Positions 1 to 8,198 of a stretch of DNA of 25,570 nucleotides are shown one piece after another. The notes below the pieces were generated by a model. The model was not told where the DNA came from and did not search any database. It worked only from the letters and a program-made list of their open reading frames with translations. Origin of the DNA: JBEKZD01 sp050013395 (GTDB lineage: Bacteria; Verrucomicrobiota; Verrucomicrobiia; Palsa-1439). The translations under genes were made by a program, and so were the position numbers. How positions within the stretch are numbered: the first letter of the stretch is position 1; the number at the start of each line of letters is the position of its first letter. Where the stretch lies: contig JBEKFI010000090.1 in the NCBI GenBank assembly GCA_050013395.1, positions 1 through 25,570 of the forward strand. Reading direction: 5' to 3'.

Positions 1-2
1 TG

Positions 3-1286
3 GGCGGTGGCATCGAGCATTGGGTCGGGCTGCAAGAGGCCCGGCTGGACGACATCGTGCCGGTGTGGTTCCTCGATTACAATTCGTACTTCGGGCGGCC
101 TGGAATTTACGACGGGCCTTTCGGGCAGTATCACGACAACGCGTTCCGGTTCGCGCTCCTGTCGAAGGCGGCCCTCCAACTCTGCCAGGACCAGCAATGG
201 ATCCCGCACGTGATGCACGGGCACGATTGGCCGGGCGCGCTGGTGCCCGTGTTTCTGAAGACATGGGAACGCATCCTCTCGCCGCTGTCGAACACGGCCA
301 GTGTGTTGACCATCCATAATATCGGCTACCCCGGCGTGTACGATGCGAACGTCCTGCCGTACGCAGGTCTTGGCGGCCAGTATTTCACGCCCGACATCTT
401 CGAGGACCACGGCAAGGCGAATCTATTGAAGGCGGGCATTTGGTTCGCTGATGCGTTGACGACTGTTTCGCCGACGCACGCGAAGGAGATTCTAGACCCC
501 GTCGGCGGCATGGGACTAACCCCGTATGTCAGCAACCGACGCGCCGATTTCTTCGGTATCCTCAACGGCGTCGATTACTCGCTCTGGAATCCCGAAACCG
601 ACCGCCATCTTCCCGCGCGCTTTTCGGCGAAGGACATCAGCGGCAAGGCGGTCTGCAAACGCGCCCTGCAGGAACATTTCCACCTCGAAGCGACCGATAA
701 ACTGCCGCTGTTCGGAATCATCAGTCGTTTCGCGCACCAAAAGGGCTTCAGCCTGTTGCGCGACGCGCTGCCTGCGGCGCTCGATGACATGCTGCTGCAG
801 TTGGTCGTGCTCGGCAACGGCGATCCCGACACCGAGAACTTCTTCCGCCGGTTGCGTTCGGCGTATCCGGGACGCGTCGGCGCGCACATCGGGTTCTCGA
901 TCGAGCTGAGCCACCTCATCGAGGCGGGCAGCGATTTCTTTCTTATGCCATCGCTCTACGAGCCGTGCGGGCTGAACCAGATCTATTCGTTGAAGTACGG
1001 CACGTTGCCCGTTGTTCGCGCCACGGGCGGCCTCGACGACACCGTGCAGAACTATAACGAGGGCACGGGAGACGGGACAGGGTTCAAGTTCTGGGAACCG
1101 TCAGCTCGTGCGCTGTACTACACGATTGGCTGGGCCGCCGCGACTTGGTTTGACCGCCCGCAGCACATCACCAAGCTCCGCCAACAAGCCATGGCGCAGA
1201 ACTTTGATTGGCGCACCGCCGCCCAACGCTACATCGATGTCTACCACCGCGCCATGCGCAACAAGCAAGCTGCGGCGCCGAGTTAA
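3..1286 (+). CDS. glgA: Glycogen (starch) synthase, GT5 family, 5'-truncated by the window edge
   Basis: The frame is open from the first bases of the window, so the N-terminal starch-synthase lobe with its ADP-glucose loop is missing. The visible part has the GT5 landmarks: FLDYNSYFGRPGIYD near the start, HGHDWPGALVP, the TIHNIGYPGVYD segment, the NGVDYSLWNPETD stretch, and the C-terminal catalytic segment SLYEPCGLNQIYSLKYGTLP followed by TGGLDDTV. The enzyme adds glucose from ADP-glucose to the non-reducing end of alpha-1,4-glucan in the cytoplasm. The TAA stop at 1284-1286 is followed by a 53-base gap to leuS on the same strand. No terminator hairpin with a T-run is visible in that gap, so read-through into leuS is possible. 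The family assignment is secure; the choice of glgA over a generic GT5 name rests on the bacterial context. Confidence 0.93.
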   Translation, partial: GGGIEHWVGLQEARLDDIVPVWFLDYNSYFGRPGIYDGPFGQYHDNAFRFALLSKAALQLCQDQQWIPHVMHGHDWPGALVPVFLKTWERILSPLSNTASVLTIHNIGYPGVYDANVLPYAGLGGQYFTPDIFEDHGKANLLKAGIWFADALTTVSPTHAKEILDPVGGMGLTPYVSNRRADFFGILNGVDYSLWNPETDRHLPARFSAKDISGKAVCKRALQEHFHLEATDKLPLFGIISRFAHQKGFSLLRDALPAALDDMLLQLVVLGNGDPDTENFFRRLRSAYPGRVGAHIGFSIELSHLIEAGSDFFLMPSLYEPCGLNQIYSLKYGTLPVVRATGGLDDTVQNYNEGTGDGTGFKFWEPSARALYYTIGWAAATWFDRPQHITKLRQQAMAQNFDWRTAAQRYIDVYHRAMRNKQAAAPS

Positions 1287-1339
1287 CGCACGGCTCTTGC
1301 CAGCGCTTCGCCGCACCGATATAGTCGCAGCCTGATTCC

Positions 1340-4024
1340 ATGCCCGAAATCCGAAAGAAATATCCGTTCGACAAGATCGAGCCGAAGTGGCAGCGCTACT
1401 GGGCCGAACACAAAACCTTTCGCGCTGTCGATCCGTCACCCCAGCACTCCACCACTCCATCACTCCAATCACCCAGTTTCCCTCGTCCCAAGCTCTACGT
1501 GCTCGACATGTTCCCCTATCCCAGCGGCGTAGGATTGCACGTCGGTCATCCCGAGGGTTACACCGCCACCGACATCTTCTGCCGCTTCCAACGGATGCGC
1601 GGCTTCAACGTCCTTCACCCGATGGGCTGGGACGCATTCGGTCTTCCCGCCGAACAATACGCCATCGATACCGGCACGCAGCCCGCGGAGACAACGCGCA
1701 AGAACATCGACACCTTTCGCCGCCAAATCCAGATGCTCGGGTTCAGCTACGACTGGGACCGCGAAGTCGATACGACTGATCCGAATTACTTCAAGTGGAC
1801 GCAGTGGATTTTCCTCCAGCTTTACAGGAAGGGCCTCGCCTACGAAGCCGAAGTGCCTGTCTGGTGGTGCGAAGGCTGCAAAGCCGTTCTCGCCAACGAG
1901 GAAGTCAACGCCGACGGCACGTGCGACCGCAAAGGCCACAAGAATGTTTACCGTCGTGCCCTGCGCCAATGGATTTTGAAGATCACGGCGTACGCCGAGC
2001 GGCTGCTGAAAGACTTGGAGTTGGTCAACTGGCCCGAATCAATCAAGGAACAGCAGCGCAACTGGATTGGCCGCAGCGAGGGTGCGGAGGTGGACTTCAA
2101 AGTAGCGCAAGCTTCCAGCTTGCGAACTAATGACATGGACAAGCTGGAAGCTTGCCCCACTATCCGCATCTTCACTACGCGACCCGACACTCTCTTTGGC
2201 GCAACGTACATGGTGCTCGCACCCGAGCATCCGCTTGTCGAGAAAGTCACGACGCCAGCACAGCGTGCCGCCGTCGAAGCGTACCGGGCCGAAGCTACGA
2301 AAAAGAGTGAGCTTGAACGCACGCAGTTAGAGAAGGATAAGACCGGCGTCTTCACCGGCGGCTACGCGATCAACCCGGTCAACAACGAGAAGATTCCGAT
2401 CTGGGTCGCCGACTACGTGATGATGGGCTACGGCACCGGTGCCATCATGGCCGTGCCGGCGCACGACACACGCGATTTCGAGTTTGCGAAGAAGTACGGG
2501 TTGGAAATTCGGGAAGTCGTTGCTCCTGTTGATCCCGGTGGTAGGGCGCGCTCGCCGAGCGCGCCCAATGCGGTCAACAACGACGGCGGTGTCGGCGACA
2601 CCGCCCTACCAACGGCTTTTGTTGGCGACGGCATCAACATCAACTCCGGCATCATCACCGGCCTGCCGACATCGGAAGCTAAAAAGAAAATCACCAGTTG
2701 GCTGGAAGAGCGCGGTTTGGGCAAGGCGACGGTGCAGTACAAGCTGCGCGATTGGTTGTTCTCGCGGCAGCGGTACTGGGGTGAGCCGATCCCGATTGTG
2801 CACTGCGAGAAGTGCGGAACGGTTGCCGTGCCTGAGAGCAAGCTACCGCTCATGTTGCCGGAGATGAAGGATTACACGCCGACGGGCAACGCCGAGCCGC
2901 CGTTGGCGAAGGCGACGGATTGGGTCAACACGAAGTGCCCACAATGCGGCGGGCCGGCCAAGCGTGAGACCAACACGATGCCGCAGTGGGCCGGGAGTTG
3001 TTGGTACTACCTCCGGTATATCGACCCGAAGAATCCGGTCTCGTTGGTAACGAAAGACAAAGAAAAGTACTGGATGCCGGTCGATCTGTATGTCGGCGGC
3101 GCGGAGCACGCGGTGTTGCATCTGCTCTACTCGCGGTTCTGGCACAAGGTGCTGTACGATCTCGGTCACATATCGACGCCGGAGCCATTCATGCGGCTGG
3201 TCAATCAAGGCATGATTCTCGGCGAGGACAATCAGAAGATGTCGAAGTCGCGCGGCAACGTGATCAATCCCGACGACGTGGTGCGCGAGTATGGCGCCGA
3301 CGCGTTCCGGATGTACGAGATGTTCATGGGGCCGCTCGAAGCGACGAAACCGTGGAGCACGGAAGGGTTGCAGGGCGTGTACCGGTTCCTCGGCCGCGTC
3401 TGGCGATTGTTCTGCGATGAGGACGGCAATCTGATTGTGGACAACGACACTTCCCCTCACCTTGATCCTCTCCCCCACACAACGGGGGAGAGGAGACAGA
3501 GAGAAATCCCCTCGCCATTGCCGTCCAAGGGAGAGGGTCAGGGTGAGGGTTCCGTTGATCCGAAGTTGCTCAAAGTTCTCCACCAAACGATCAAGAAAGT
3601 TACCGAAGACACCGACACGCTGAACTTCAACACCGCAATCTCGCAGATGATGATCTTCGTCAACGAAGTCACCGCACAGCGGGCCCGCCCGCGCGCGTTG
3701 CTCGAACCGTTCGTGTTGCTGCTCGCGCCGTACGCGCCGCATCTCGCTGAAGAATTGTGGGAAAAGTTAGGACACACGCAGTCGCTCGCCTACGAGCCGT
3801 GGCCGAAGTATGACGAGGTGCTGCTCGTCGAGAGCACCGTCACCGTCGTCGTGCAAGTCAACGGCAAGTTGCGCGACCGCATCGAAGTGCCCGCCGATCT
3901 GCCACAAGCCGAATTAGAGAAACGCGCGCTCGCCAGCGACCGCGTGAATGAGTTTCTCGCCGGCAAGCAAATCAAGAAAGTCATCGTCGTCCCCGGCAAA
4001 CTGGTCAACATCGCGGCGGGGTGA
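1340..4024 (+). CDS. leuS: Leucyl-tRNA synthetase carrying four in-frame repeat insertions
   Basis: This class I aminoacyl-tRNA synthetase charges tRNA-Leu with leucine and hydrolyses mischarged products in its CP1 editing domain. Visible signatures are LDMFPYPSG then HVGH (residues 67-70, the HIGH motif), the editing-domain stretch FTTRPDTLFGATYMVLAPEH, and KMSKS at residues 633-637. A C-terminal anticodon-binding domain ends in VQVNGKLRD and KKVIVVPGKLVNIAAG. The protein has 894 residues. Four segments have no counterpart in ordinary LeuRS and each coincides with a dispersed repeat at DNA level: 1436-1490, 2102-2159, 2540-2610 and 3453-3550. Removing these roughly 95 residues leaves about 800, close to the Bacillus-type enzyme. 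The insertions fall after the N-terminal helix, in two CP1 loops, and in the linker before the anticodon-binding domain. All active-site motifs are intact, so I infer a functional enzyme. Confidence 0.97.
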   Translation: MPEIRKKYPFDKIEPKWQRYWAEHKTFRAVDPSPQHSTTPSLQSPSFPRPKLYVLDMFPYPSGVGLHVGHPEGYTATDIFCRFQRMRGFNVLHPMGWDAFGLPAEQYAIDTGTQPAETTRKNIDTFRRQIQMLGFSYDWDREVDTTDPNYFKWTQWIFLQLYRKGLAYEAEVPVWWCEGCKAVLANEEVNADGTCDRKGHKNVYRRALRQWILKITAYAERLLKDLELVNWPESIKEQQRNWIGRSEGAEVDFKVAQASSLRTNDMDKLEACPTIRIFTTRPDTLFGATYMVLAPEHPLVEKVTTPAQRAAVEAYRAEATKKSELERTQLEKDKTGVFTGGYAINPVNNEKIPIWVADYVMMGYGTGAIMAVPAHDTRDFEFAKKYGLEIREVVAPVDPGGRARSPSAPNAVNNDGGVGDTALPTAFVGDGININSGIITGLPTSEAKKKITSWLEERGLGKATVQYKLRDWLFSRQRYWGEPIPIVHCEKCGTVAVPESKLPLMLPEMKDYTPTGNAEPPLAKATDWVNTKCPQCGGPAKRETNTMPQWAGSCWYYLRYIDPKNPVSLVTKDKEKYWMPVDLYVGGAEHAVLHLLYSRFWHKVLYDLGHISTPEPFMRLVNQGMILGEDNQKMSKSRGNVINPDDVVREYGADAFRMYEMFMGPLEATKPWSTEGLQGVYRFLGRVWRLFCDEDGNLIVDNDTSPHLDPLPHTTGERRQREIPSPLPSKGEGQGEGSVDPKLLKVLHQTIKKVTEDTDTLNFNTAISQMMIFVNEVTAQRARPRALLEPFVLLLAPYAPHLAEELWEKLGHTQSLAYEPWPKYDEVLLVESTVTVVVQVNGKLRDRIEVPADLPQAELEKRALASDRVNEFLAGKQIKKVIVVPGKLVNIAAG
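1436..1490. repeat. CACTCCA-type short tandem repeat inside leuS
   Basis: A pyrimidine-rich stretch built of CACTCCA/CACTCC units encodes a Ser/Thr/Pro-rich segment (about residues 34-50 of LeuRS) between the N-terminal helix and the conserved KLYVLDMFPYPSG. Ordinary LeuRS has only a few residues there. It keeps the frame and adds about 16 residues. No second copy is present in this window, so its status as a dispersed element is inference. Confidence 0.6.
2102..2159. repeat. Palindromic repeat, family A, in frame inside leuS editing domain
   Basis: The left arm is a 24-base stretch (2102-2125), starting GTAGCGCAAGCTTCC, that recurs without mismatch at 7402-7425 downstream of the M16 peptidase gene. 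The right arm, CAAGCTGGAAGCTTGCCCCA, is its near reverse complement and resembles the right end of the second copy. In leuS it encodes about 18 residues (VAQASSLRTNDMDKLEACPT) between EVDFK and IRIFTTRPDTLFG. Confidence 0.85.
2540..2610. repeat. Palindromic repeat, family B (GGTAGGGCGCG), in frame inside leuS
   Basis: It is bounded by GGTAGGGCG (2540-2548) and CGCCCTACC (2602-2610), an exact 9-base inverted pair, and is followed by AACGG. Elements with the same ends occur at 9203-9409 and 21803-21875. Here it encodes about 25 residues (from GGRARSPSAPNA to GDTALPTA) in the CP1 loop just before the GDGININSG segment. Confidence 0.85.
3453..3550. repeat. Palindromic repeat, family C (CCCTCACCTTGAYCCTCTCCC), in frame inside leuS
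   Basis: CCCTCACCTTGATCCTCTCC at the left pairs with GGGAGAGGGTCAGGGTGAGGG at the right. The same element lies at 15042-15123, 15932-16014 and 23627-23711. In leuS it encodes about 34 Pro/Gly/Glu-rich residues in the linker between the catalytic core (RVWRLFCDEDG) and the anticodon-binding domain (LLKVLHQTIKKV). Confidence 0.9.
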
Positions 4025-4070
4025 ATCCCGATCCCGCCAAGGCGAGGCGAACGCGCGCAAAAAAAAGTGG

Positions 4071-4098
4071 TTGTGATGCGGGAGAAGTCGGTTATATT
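4071..4098 (+). promoter_or_regulatory. Candidate sigma-70 promoter for the small membrane protein / Minf_1886 genes
   Basis: TTGTGA (4071-4076) and TATATT (4093-4098) are separated by 16 bases, and the start codon of the next gene lies about 48 bases downstream. It sits in the only intergenic gap before this gene pair. Pattern match only. Confidence 0.4.
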
Positions 4099-4145
4099 TT
4101 CGGCAGCGAAGGTGAATAGGGTTATGGTTGGGTTACAGTCAGCAA

Positions 4146-4292
4146 ATGTTCAAACTTACCAGGCAAGAGCAAATGATTGTGGCGTTCCTCGTGGGAGCAA
4201 TCCTGCTCGGCACAGTCGTTCGGCAATGGCGTGCGCGGACCGGTTCCAAGGAGGCGCCGGCCGCCGTAACCATGGAGAAGAGGGATCGATAG
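4146..4292 (+). CDS. Small single-pass membrane protein, 48 residues
   Basis: An ATG at 4146 opens a 48-codon frame ending in TAG at 4290-4292; the next gene's ATG follows with no gap (TAGATG). The protein starts MFKLTRQEQ, then has one hydrophobic helix of about 18 residues (MIVAFLVGAILLGTVV, residues 10-25), followed by a basic RQWRARTGSK tail. A positive flank after the helix suggests an N-out/C-in or re-entrant anchor. It belongs to no family I can name. I recall similar short MFKLTRQEQ-type proteins in Verrucomicrobia, but that is memory, not a search. The direct abutment with the Minf_1886-like gene suggests translational coupling and a shared transcript. Confidence 0.65.
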   Translation: MFKLTRQEQMIVAFLVGAILLGTVVRQWRARTGSKEAPAAVTMEKRDR

Positions 4293-4787
4293 ATGCAAAA
4301 GCCTAGTTTTTCCGAATCGGTCGATGAGATTTTGCAGACGGACGGACGTTACGATCGGGACTCCTACTACTTTGTGCGGGAAGGATTGGATTACACGCTG
4401 AAGATGCTCAGGAAAAACGCGCACACGCAGCCCGCTCTTCGCCACGTCGCGGGACAGGAATTACTGGAAGGGCTGCGACGTTATGCGCTCGACCAGTTTG
4501 GGCCGATGGCCAAAACGGTGCTGGCCTACTGGGGCATACGTCGGTGCGACGATTTCGGCGAGATCGTCTTCAACATGGTCGAAAAAGGCATCCTCGGAAG
4601 GACCGAGCAAGACTCCCGCGAAGATTTCAAAGGCGGTTATGACTTTGATGAAGTGTTCGTGAAGCCGTATCAGCCGCTCGCGCGGGCCGCCGGCAGCCGT
4701 CCAGTCACCGCCCACGCCAATCCCGATCGCTTTCGTGACAAGAGTCGCAGTTCGGGCGCAGAAAAACTGAGCGGCGGTTCCAACTAG
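4293..4787 (+). CDS. Minf_1886-like protein (Verrucomicrobia/Planctomycetes-restricted)
   Basis: The protein has 164 residues and no signal peptide or membrane segment. The N-terminal part has the pattern I associate with the Minf_1886 / Verruc_Plancto-restricted family: FSESVDEIL, then DGRYDRDSYYFVREGLDYTLK, HVAGQELLEGLRRYALDQFGPMAKTVLAYWGI, DFGEIVFNMVEKGILG and a Y-D-F-D-E-V-F ending. The function of the family is not known to me. Residues from about 130 on are low-complexity, rich in Ala, Ser and Arg, and probably disordered. The gene abuts the 48-residue membrane protein upstream and is 14 bases before the M16 peptidase gene, so the three are probably co-transcribed. It is the main phylogenetic marker in the window. 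Confidence 0.8.
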   Translation: MQKPSFSESVDEILQTDGRYDRDSYYFVREGLDYTLKMLRKNAHTQPALRHVAGQELLEGLRRYALDQFGPMAKTVLAYWGIRRCDDFGEIVFNMVEKGILGRTEQDSREDFKGGYDFDEVFVKPYQPLARAAGSRPVTAHANPDRFRDKSRSSGAEKLSGGSN

Positions 4788-4801
4788 CTGTCTCATTCGA
4801 C

Positions 4802-7405
4802 ATGCGATTCAATCCCGTCGCTTGTTGTCTGATGGCAGCCTTGGCCGCAACGGCGACCAATTCCATGGCAATCACGCAGACAAACCATACGTTATCGGCG
4901 CGCAAAACGATCCTTGAGAACGGGCTGACCCTCCTCGTAAAGGAGGATCACAGCGCGCCCATCGTGAGCGCCCAAGCCTGGTGTCGCGCGGGCAGCATTA
5001 CCGAAGGCCGCTGGATGGGCGCGGGTCTGTCGCACGTGCTGGAGCACATGCTTTTCAAGGGCACGACCACGCGCGGCGTCGCGCAGATTGCGCAGGAGAT
5101 CGAAGACAAGGGCGGCTACATCAACGCCTATACCTCCTTCCAGCAGACCGTTTTCCACATCAACATCCCGTCGGAAAACTGGAAGACCGCTGTCGACATT
5201 CTCGCCGACTGCATGATGAATGCGACCATTCCCGAGGAGGAACTGCTCAAGGAGAAGCAAGTCATCCTCCGCGAAATGGCGATGAACGTTGACGATCCCG
5301 ACCGCCGCGCCTCGCGCATGCTCTGGGCGACGGCTTACACGACGCACCCGTTTCGTCATCCGGTGATTGGCTATCCCGACATTTACAATCGCATTACGCG
5401 GGACGACGTCATCTCCTACTACAAACGCATGTATGTGCCGAACAACCTCGTCTTTGTCGTCGCCGGCGACGTCAACGCCGACGAGGTCGCGGCGCGCCTC
5501 CGCGAATTAACCAAGGATTTCAAGATGGGCGCGATCGAGCCCGCGACCGTTCCGCCTGAGCCGCCACAACTCAGCACCCGCGAGCGTCACGAGGAAGCGC
5601 CGGTTCAGCTTTCCAATATTCATCTTGCCTGGCACATCCCTGCGGTCACGCATCCCGACATGTACCCGATGGACGTGCTGGCGATCATTCTAGGGCAAGG
5701 TAAAAGCTCGCGGCTCTACCGCGACATCCGCCAGAAGCGTGGCCTCGTTCATTCGATCGGCGCGAGCAGTTACACACCGTCCTACCCCGGCCTTTTCGAA
5801 ATCGAAGCCAGTGCCGATGCCGACAAACGCGACGAAGCGATCGCCGCGATTCGCGACGAAGTCAAGCGAGTGATCGAGCAACCTGTGACCGATGCCGAAT
5901 GCCAGAAGGCGATCAAGGCTTCGGTCAGCAATCATCTCGAAACGCTGAAGACGATGGAGGGCCAGGCGTCCGACCTCGCGCAGTATGAAGTCCTGGTCGG
6001 CGATCCGAATTTCTCAAACGTTTATCTCGACAACATTCGCAAGGTCACGCCGCAGGACATCCAACGCGTTGTCGCGCATTATTTTACCGACAACAATCTG
6101 ACGATCACCTCGCTCGATCCGGAAGGCACAGAGGCCAGGCCCAAGGCTGAGAAAGCCGCCAAGGCCGGGATCAAGATACAAAAGTTCGAACTGCCGAACG
6201 GCCTGCGTCTGCTCGTGCGCGAAGATCACAAGCTGCCGTTCGTCGATCTCCGCGCGCTGATGAAAGGCGGCGTCATTGCCGAGACCGACGCCAACAACGG
6301 CATTACCAAGCTCACCGCGCGGATGCTGTTGAAGGGAACGAAGACACGCACCGCCGACCAAATCGCCGACGCCATTGAATCGGTTGGCGGCGACATCAGC
6401 TACATGTCGGGCAACAACAGCCTCGGTATTTCAACGCACGTGATGGATGAGGATTTCGATCTCGCCCTGGACGTGCTGGCTGATGTCCTGCAGAACCCGG
6501 CCTTCCCTGAGGACATGCTGAAGCGCGAAGGCGCCGTGCAACTGGCTGAGATCAAGGCGGAGCAGGACCAAATCGTGCGTGCGGGTCAGCAGTTGTTGCG
6601 CGAAGCGATGTACACGCATCACCCCTATCGGCTGAACCCGCTCGGCAAAACCGAAAGCGTGAAGAAATTGACGCGCGCCGACCTGGCCGATTTCCATCGG
6701 CGCTACGTCGTGCCGGGCAACATCGTGTTGACCGTGTTAGGCGACGTGAACGCCGAGAAAATCCGCAAGGAAGTGGAAGCGAAGTTCGGCAAAATGAAGT
6801 CGCAGAAACCGGAGTTTCGGCGTACCAGCCCTGAGAAGCTGGCCGCGTCCACGGAGAAAGTGGAGATCAAACCGAAAGAGCAAGCGGTGCTGTTGGTCGG
6901 CTTCAGCGGCACCGACATGTTCAGCAACGACCGCTACGCCCTGGATATCCTCAACGAAGCGTACTCCGGGCTGGGCTCACTCCTTTCCCTGCGCATCCGT
7001 GAGGAGTTGGGTCTGGCGTACTACGTCGGCGCTTACGAACTGCTAGGGCTTGATCCCGGCTACTTCGCGTTTTACGTGGGAACGACACCGGAGAAAGTTG
7101 ACGTTTGCGAGAAGGAAATCTTTGGTGAACTCGACAGGTTGAAGAAAGACGGCCTCAGCGCCCGCGAACTCGAACGCGCCAAGAACAGCCTCATCGGCCA
7201 GCGCAAAGTCCGGATGCAGGACAACTCCGAGTTGAGCCTGATGGTTGGCCTCGACGAGTTGTACGGGCTCGGCTATAATTTCTTCCAGTCGATTGACGAA
7301 AAATACAACGCCGTCACTGCTGACGACATCAAGCGCGTGGCAAACAAGTATTTCACCGATCAGCCGCACGCCGTCGTGGTGATGAAACCGCCAGAAAAGC
7401 AGTAG
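4802..7405 (+). CDS. Secreted M16 family zinc metallopeptidase, double-domain (pitrilysin-like)
   Basis: The protein has 867 residues in two tandem M16 halves (about 35-440 and 455-867). Residues 1-23 look like a Sec signal peptide: a short basic start, a hydrophobic Ala/Leu/Cys core and an N-S-M-A end. The first half holds the inverted zinc motif HxxEH at H78-E81-H82, with the third ligand expected 76 residues on; E158 in ILREMAMNVDDPDRR fits exactly. The second half lacks this motif (TKLTARMLLKGT in the equivalent place), as in other fused M16 proteins where the C-terminal half is structural. It probably acts in the periplasm as a peptidase. No good ribosome-binding site precedes the ATG, so coupling to the upstream gene is likely. 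The TAG stop lies within the start of a family A repeat. Confidence 0.95.
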   Translation: MRFNPVACCLMAALAATATNSMAITQTNHTLSARKTILENGLTLLVKEDHSAPIVSAQAWCRAGSITEGRWMGAGLSHVLEHMLFKGTTTRGVAQIAQEIEDKGGYINAYTSFQQTVFHINIPSENWKTAVDILADCMMNATIPEEELLKEKQVILREMAMNVDDPDRRASRMLWATAYTTHPFRHPVIGYPDIYNRITRDDVISYYKRMYVPNNLVFVVAGDVNADEVAARLRELTKDFKMGAIEPATVPPEPPQLSTRERHEEAPVQLSNIHLAWHIPAVTHPDMYPMDVLAIILGQGKSSRLYRDIRQKRGLVHSIGASSYTPSYPGLFEIEASADADKRDEAIAAIRDEVKRVIEQPVTDAECQKAIKASVSNHLETLKTMEGQASDLAQYEVLVGDPNFSNVYLDNIRKVTPQDIQRVVAHYFTDNNLTITSLDPEGTEARPKAEKAAKAGIKIQKFELPNGLRLLVREDHKLPFVDLRALMKGGVIAETDANNGITKLTARMLLKGTKTRTADQIADAIESVGGDISYMSGNNSLGISTHVMDEDFDLALDVLADVLQNPAFPEDMLKREGAVQLAEIKAEQDQIVRAGQQLLREAMYTHHPYRLNPLGKTESVKKLTRADLADFHRRYVVPGNIVLTVLGDVNAEKIRKEVEAKFGKMKSQKPEFRRTSPEKLAASTEKVEIKPKEQAVLLVGFSGTDMFSNDRYALDILNEAYSGLGSLLSLRIREELGLAYYVGAYELLGLDPGYFAFYVGTTPEKVDVCEKEIFGELDRLKKDGLSARELERAKNSLIGQRKVRMQDNSELSLMVGLDELYGLGYNFFQSIDEKYNAVTADDIKRVANKYFTDQPHAVVVMKPPEKQ

Positions 7406-7486
7406 CGCAAGCTTCCAGCTTGCGACACGATCGCTAACGGCGGGCGGGATGCGCGCCAAATAAGGGCAGGCTGGAAGCCTACCCCA
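7402..7486. repeat. Palindromic repeat, family A, at the end of the M16 gene
   Basis: Its first 24 bases (7402-7425) are identical to 2102-2125 in leuS. The right arm GGCAGGCTGGAAGCCTACCCC (7466-7486) is partly complementary to the left arm. It supplies the stop codon of the upstream gene and ends two bases before the GAGGAGA ribosome-binding site of the next gene. Confidence 0.85.
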
Positions 7487-7500
7487 CGAGGAGAATCAAC

Positions 7501-7893
7501 ATGGCTGAAGTCCAAAAAGACACCGTCGGTTCGCGCGAGGACACGCTGCGATTTCTCGACATGGTTGGCCTGTTTGGCAGCCAGGCGATGATTTGCCTCG
7601 GCAAGCTCGCCAATCCCATGACCGGCAAGGCCGAGAAGAATCTTCCCGCCGCGCGCCTGTTCATCGACACGTTGGAAATGCTGGAGCGCAAAACGCAAGG
7701 CAATCTCACTGCTGACGAAACCAAAGTCTTGCACGCCACGCTCACCGATCTGCGGCTGATGTACGTCGAAGAATCCAAATCCCCCGCTCCCGAAGAGCCA
7801 GCCAAACCCACCGAACAGCCGCAGCAACCCGCCGCCTCGGAAAAGCCGCAGGCCGACGAGTCCAAGGTCAGGTTCCGCAAGACCTACGAGTAA
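7501..7893 (+). CDS. DUF1844 family protein
   Basis: The protein has 130 residues. Residues 15-95 match the DUF1844 pattern as I know it: FLDMVGLFGSQAMICLGKLANPMTGKAEKNLPAARLFIDTLEMLERKTQGNLTADETKVLHATLTDLRLMYVE. The family is small, mostly helical and of unknown function. The C-terminal third is Pro/Glu/Ala-rich and probably disordered, with a basic KVRFRKTYE end. A clear ribosome-binding site (GAGGAGA, 7488-7494) sits six bases before the ATG. It follows the M16 gene on the same strand, with only a family A repeat between them. No signal peptide is seen, so I infer a cytoplasmic location. Confidence 0.85.
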   Translation: MAEVQKDTVGSREDTLRFLDMVGLFGSQAMICLGKLANPMTGKAEKNLPAARLFIDTLEMLERKTQGNLTADETKVLHATLTDLRLMYVEESKSPAPEEPAKPTEQPQQPAASEKPQADESKVRFRKTYE

Positions 7894-8000
7894 GACGATC
7901 GCCCTTAGCTTATGCTGAAAGTCAATCGTTGGCCCGCTCACACTGCTGTCCGCAGATTTCATAAGGAGTGAGCATCATCTACAAAACTTGTCCTCAACCC

Positions 8001-8109
8001 GTGGGAGCGACATTCCTGTCGCGACCGGCGTGTCCGCCGAAGCCTCGGCGAAGGCAGATCGGGGCAAAGCCGAGTCCGCGAGACATGCGAAGCAAAATGC
8101 CCCTCCCAC
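8001..8109. repeat. Palindromic repeat, family D (GTGGGAGC...CTCCCAC), in the 7894-8422 intergenic region
   Basis: GTGGGAGCGACATTCCTGTC at the left and CCTCCCAC at the right bound the element. Its left part has the same plan as the insertion in araD at 15407: GTGGGAG, a stem, TTC, CTGTCG, a stem, GCGACCGG. It contains a stretch at 8068-8096 (agccgagtccgcgagacatg...) that recurs with about two mismatches at 13407-13435. The rest of this gene-free stretch, apart from the 8199-8276 repeat and the promoter below, shows nothing I recognise. Confidence 0.7.
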
Positions 8110-8198
8110 GAGCGGAAGTGTGGGGCGACTACAGGTTTTGCCAGGCGCGCTAAGGCTCTGCGTATCACGCCCCGGGCGGATCTGTTACTGCCACTGGA

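Noticed and set aside
7968..8153. Frame starting GTG with AAGGA just before it, 61 codons
   Set aside because: After about ten codons it reads straight through the family D repeat (8001-8109), and the ribosome-binding-like sequence overlaps the start. There is no family resemblance.
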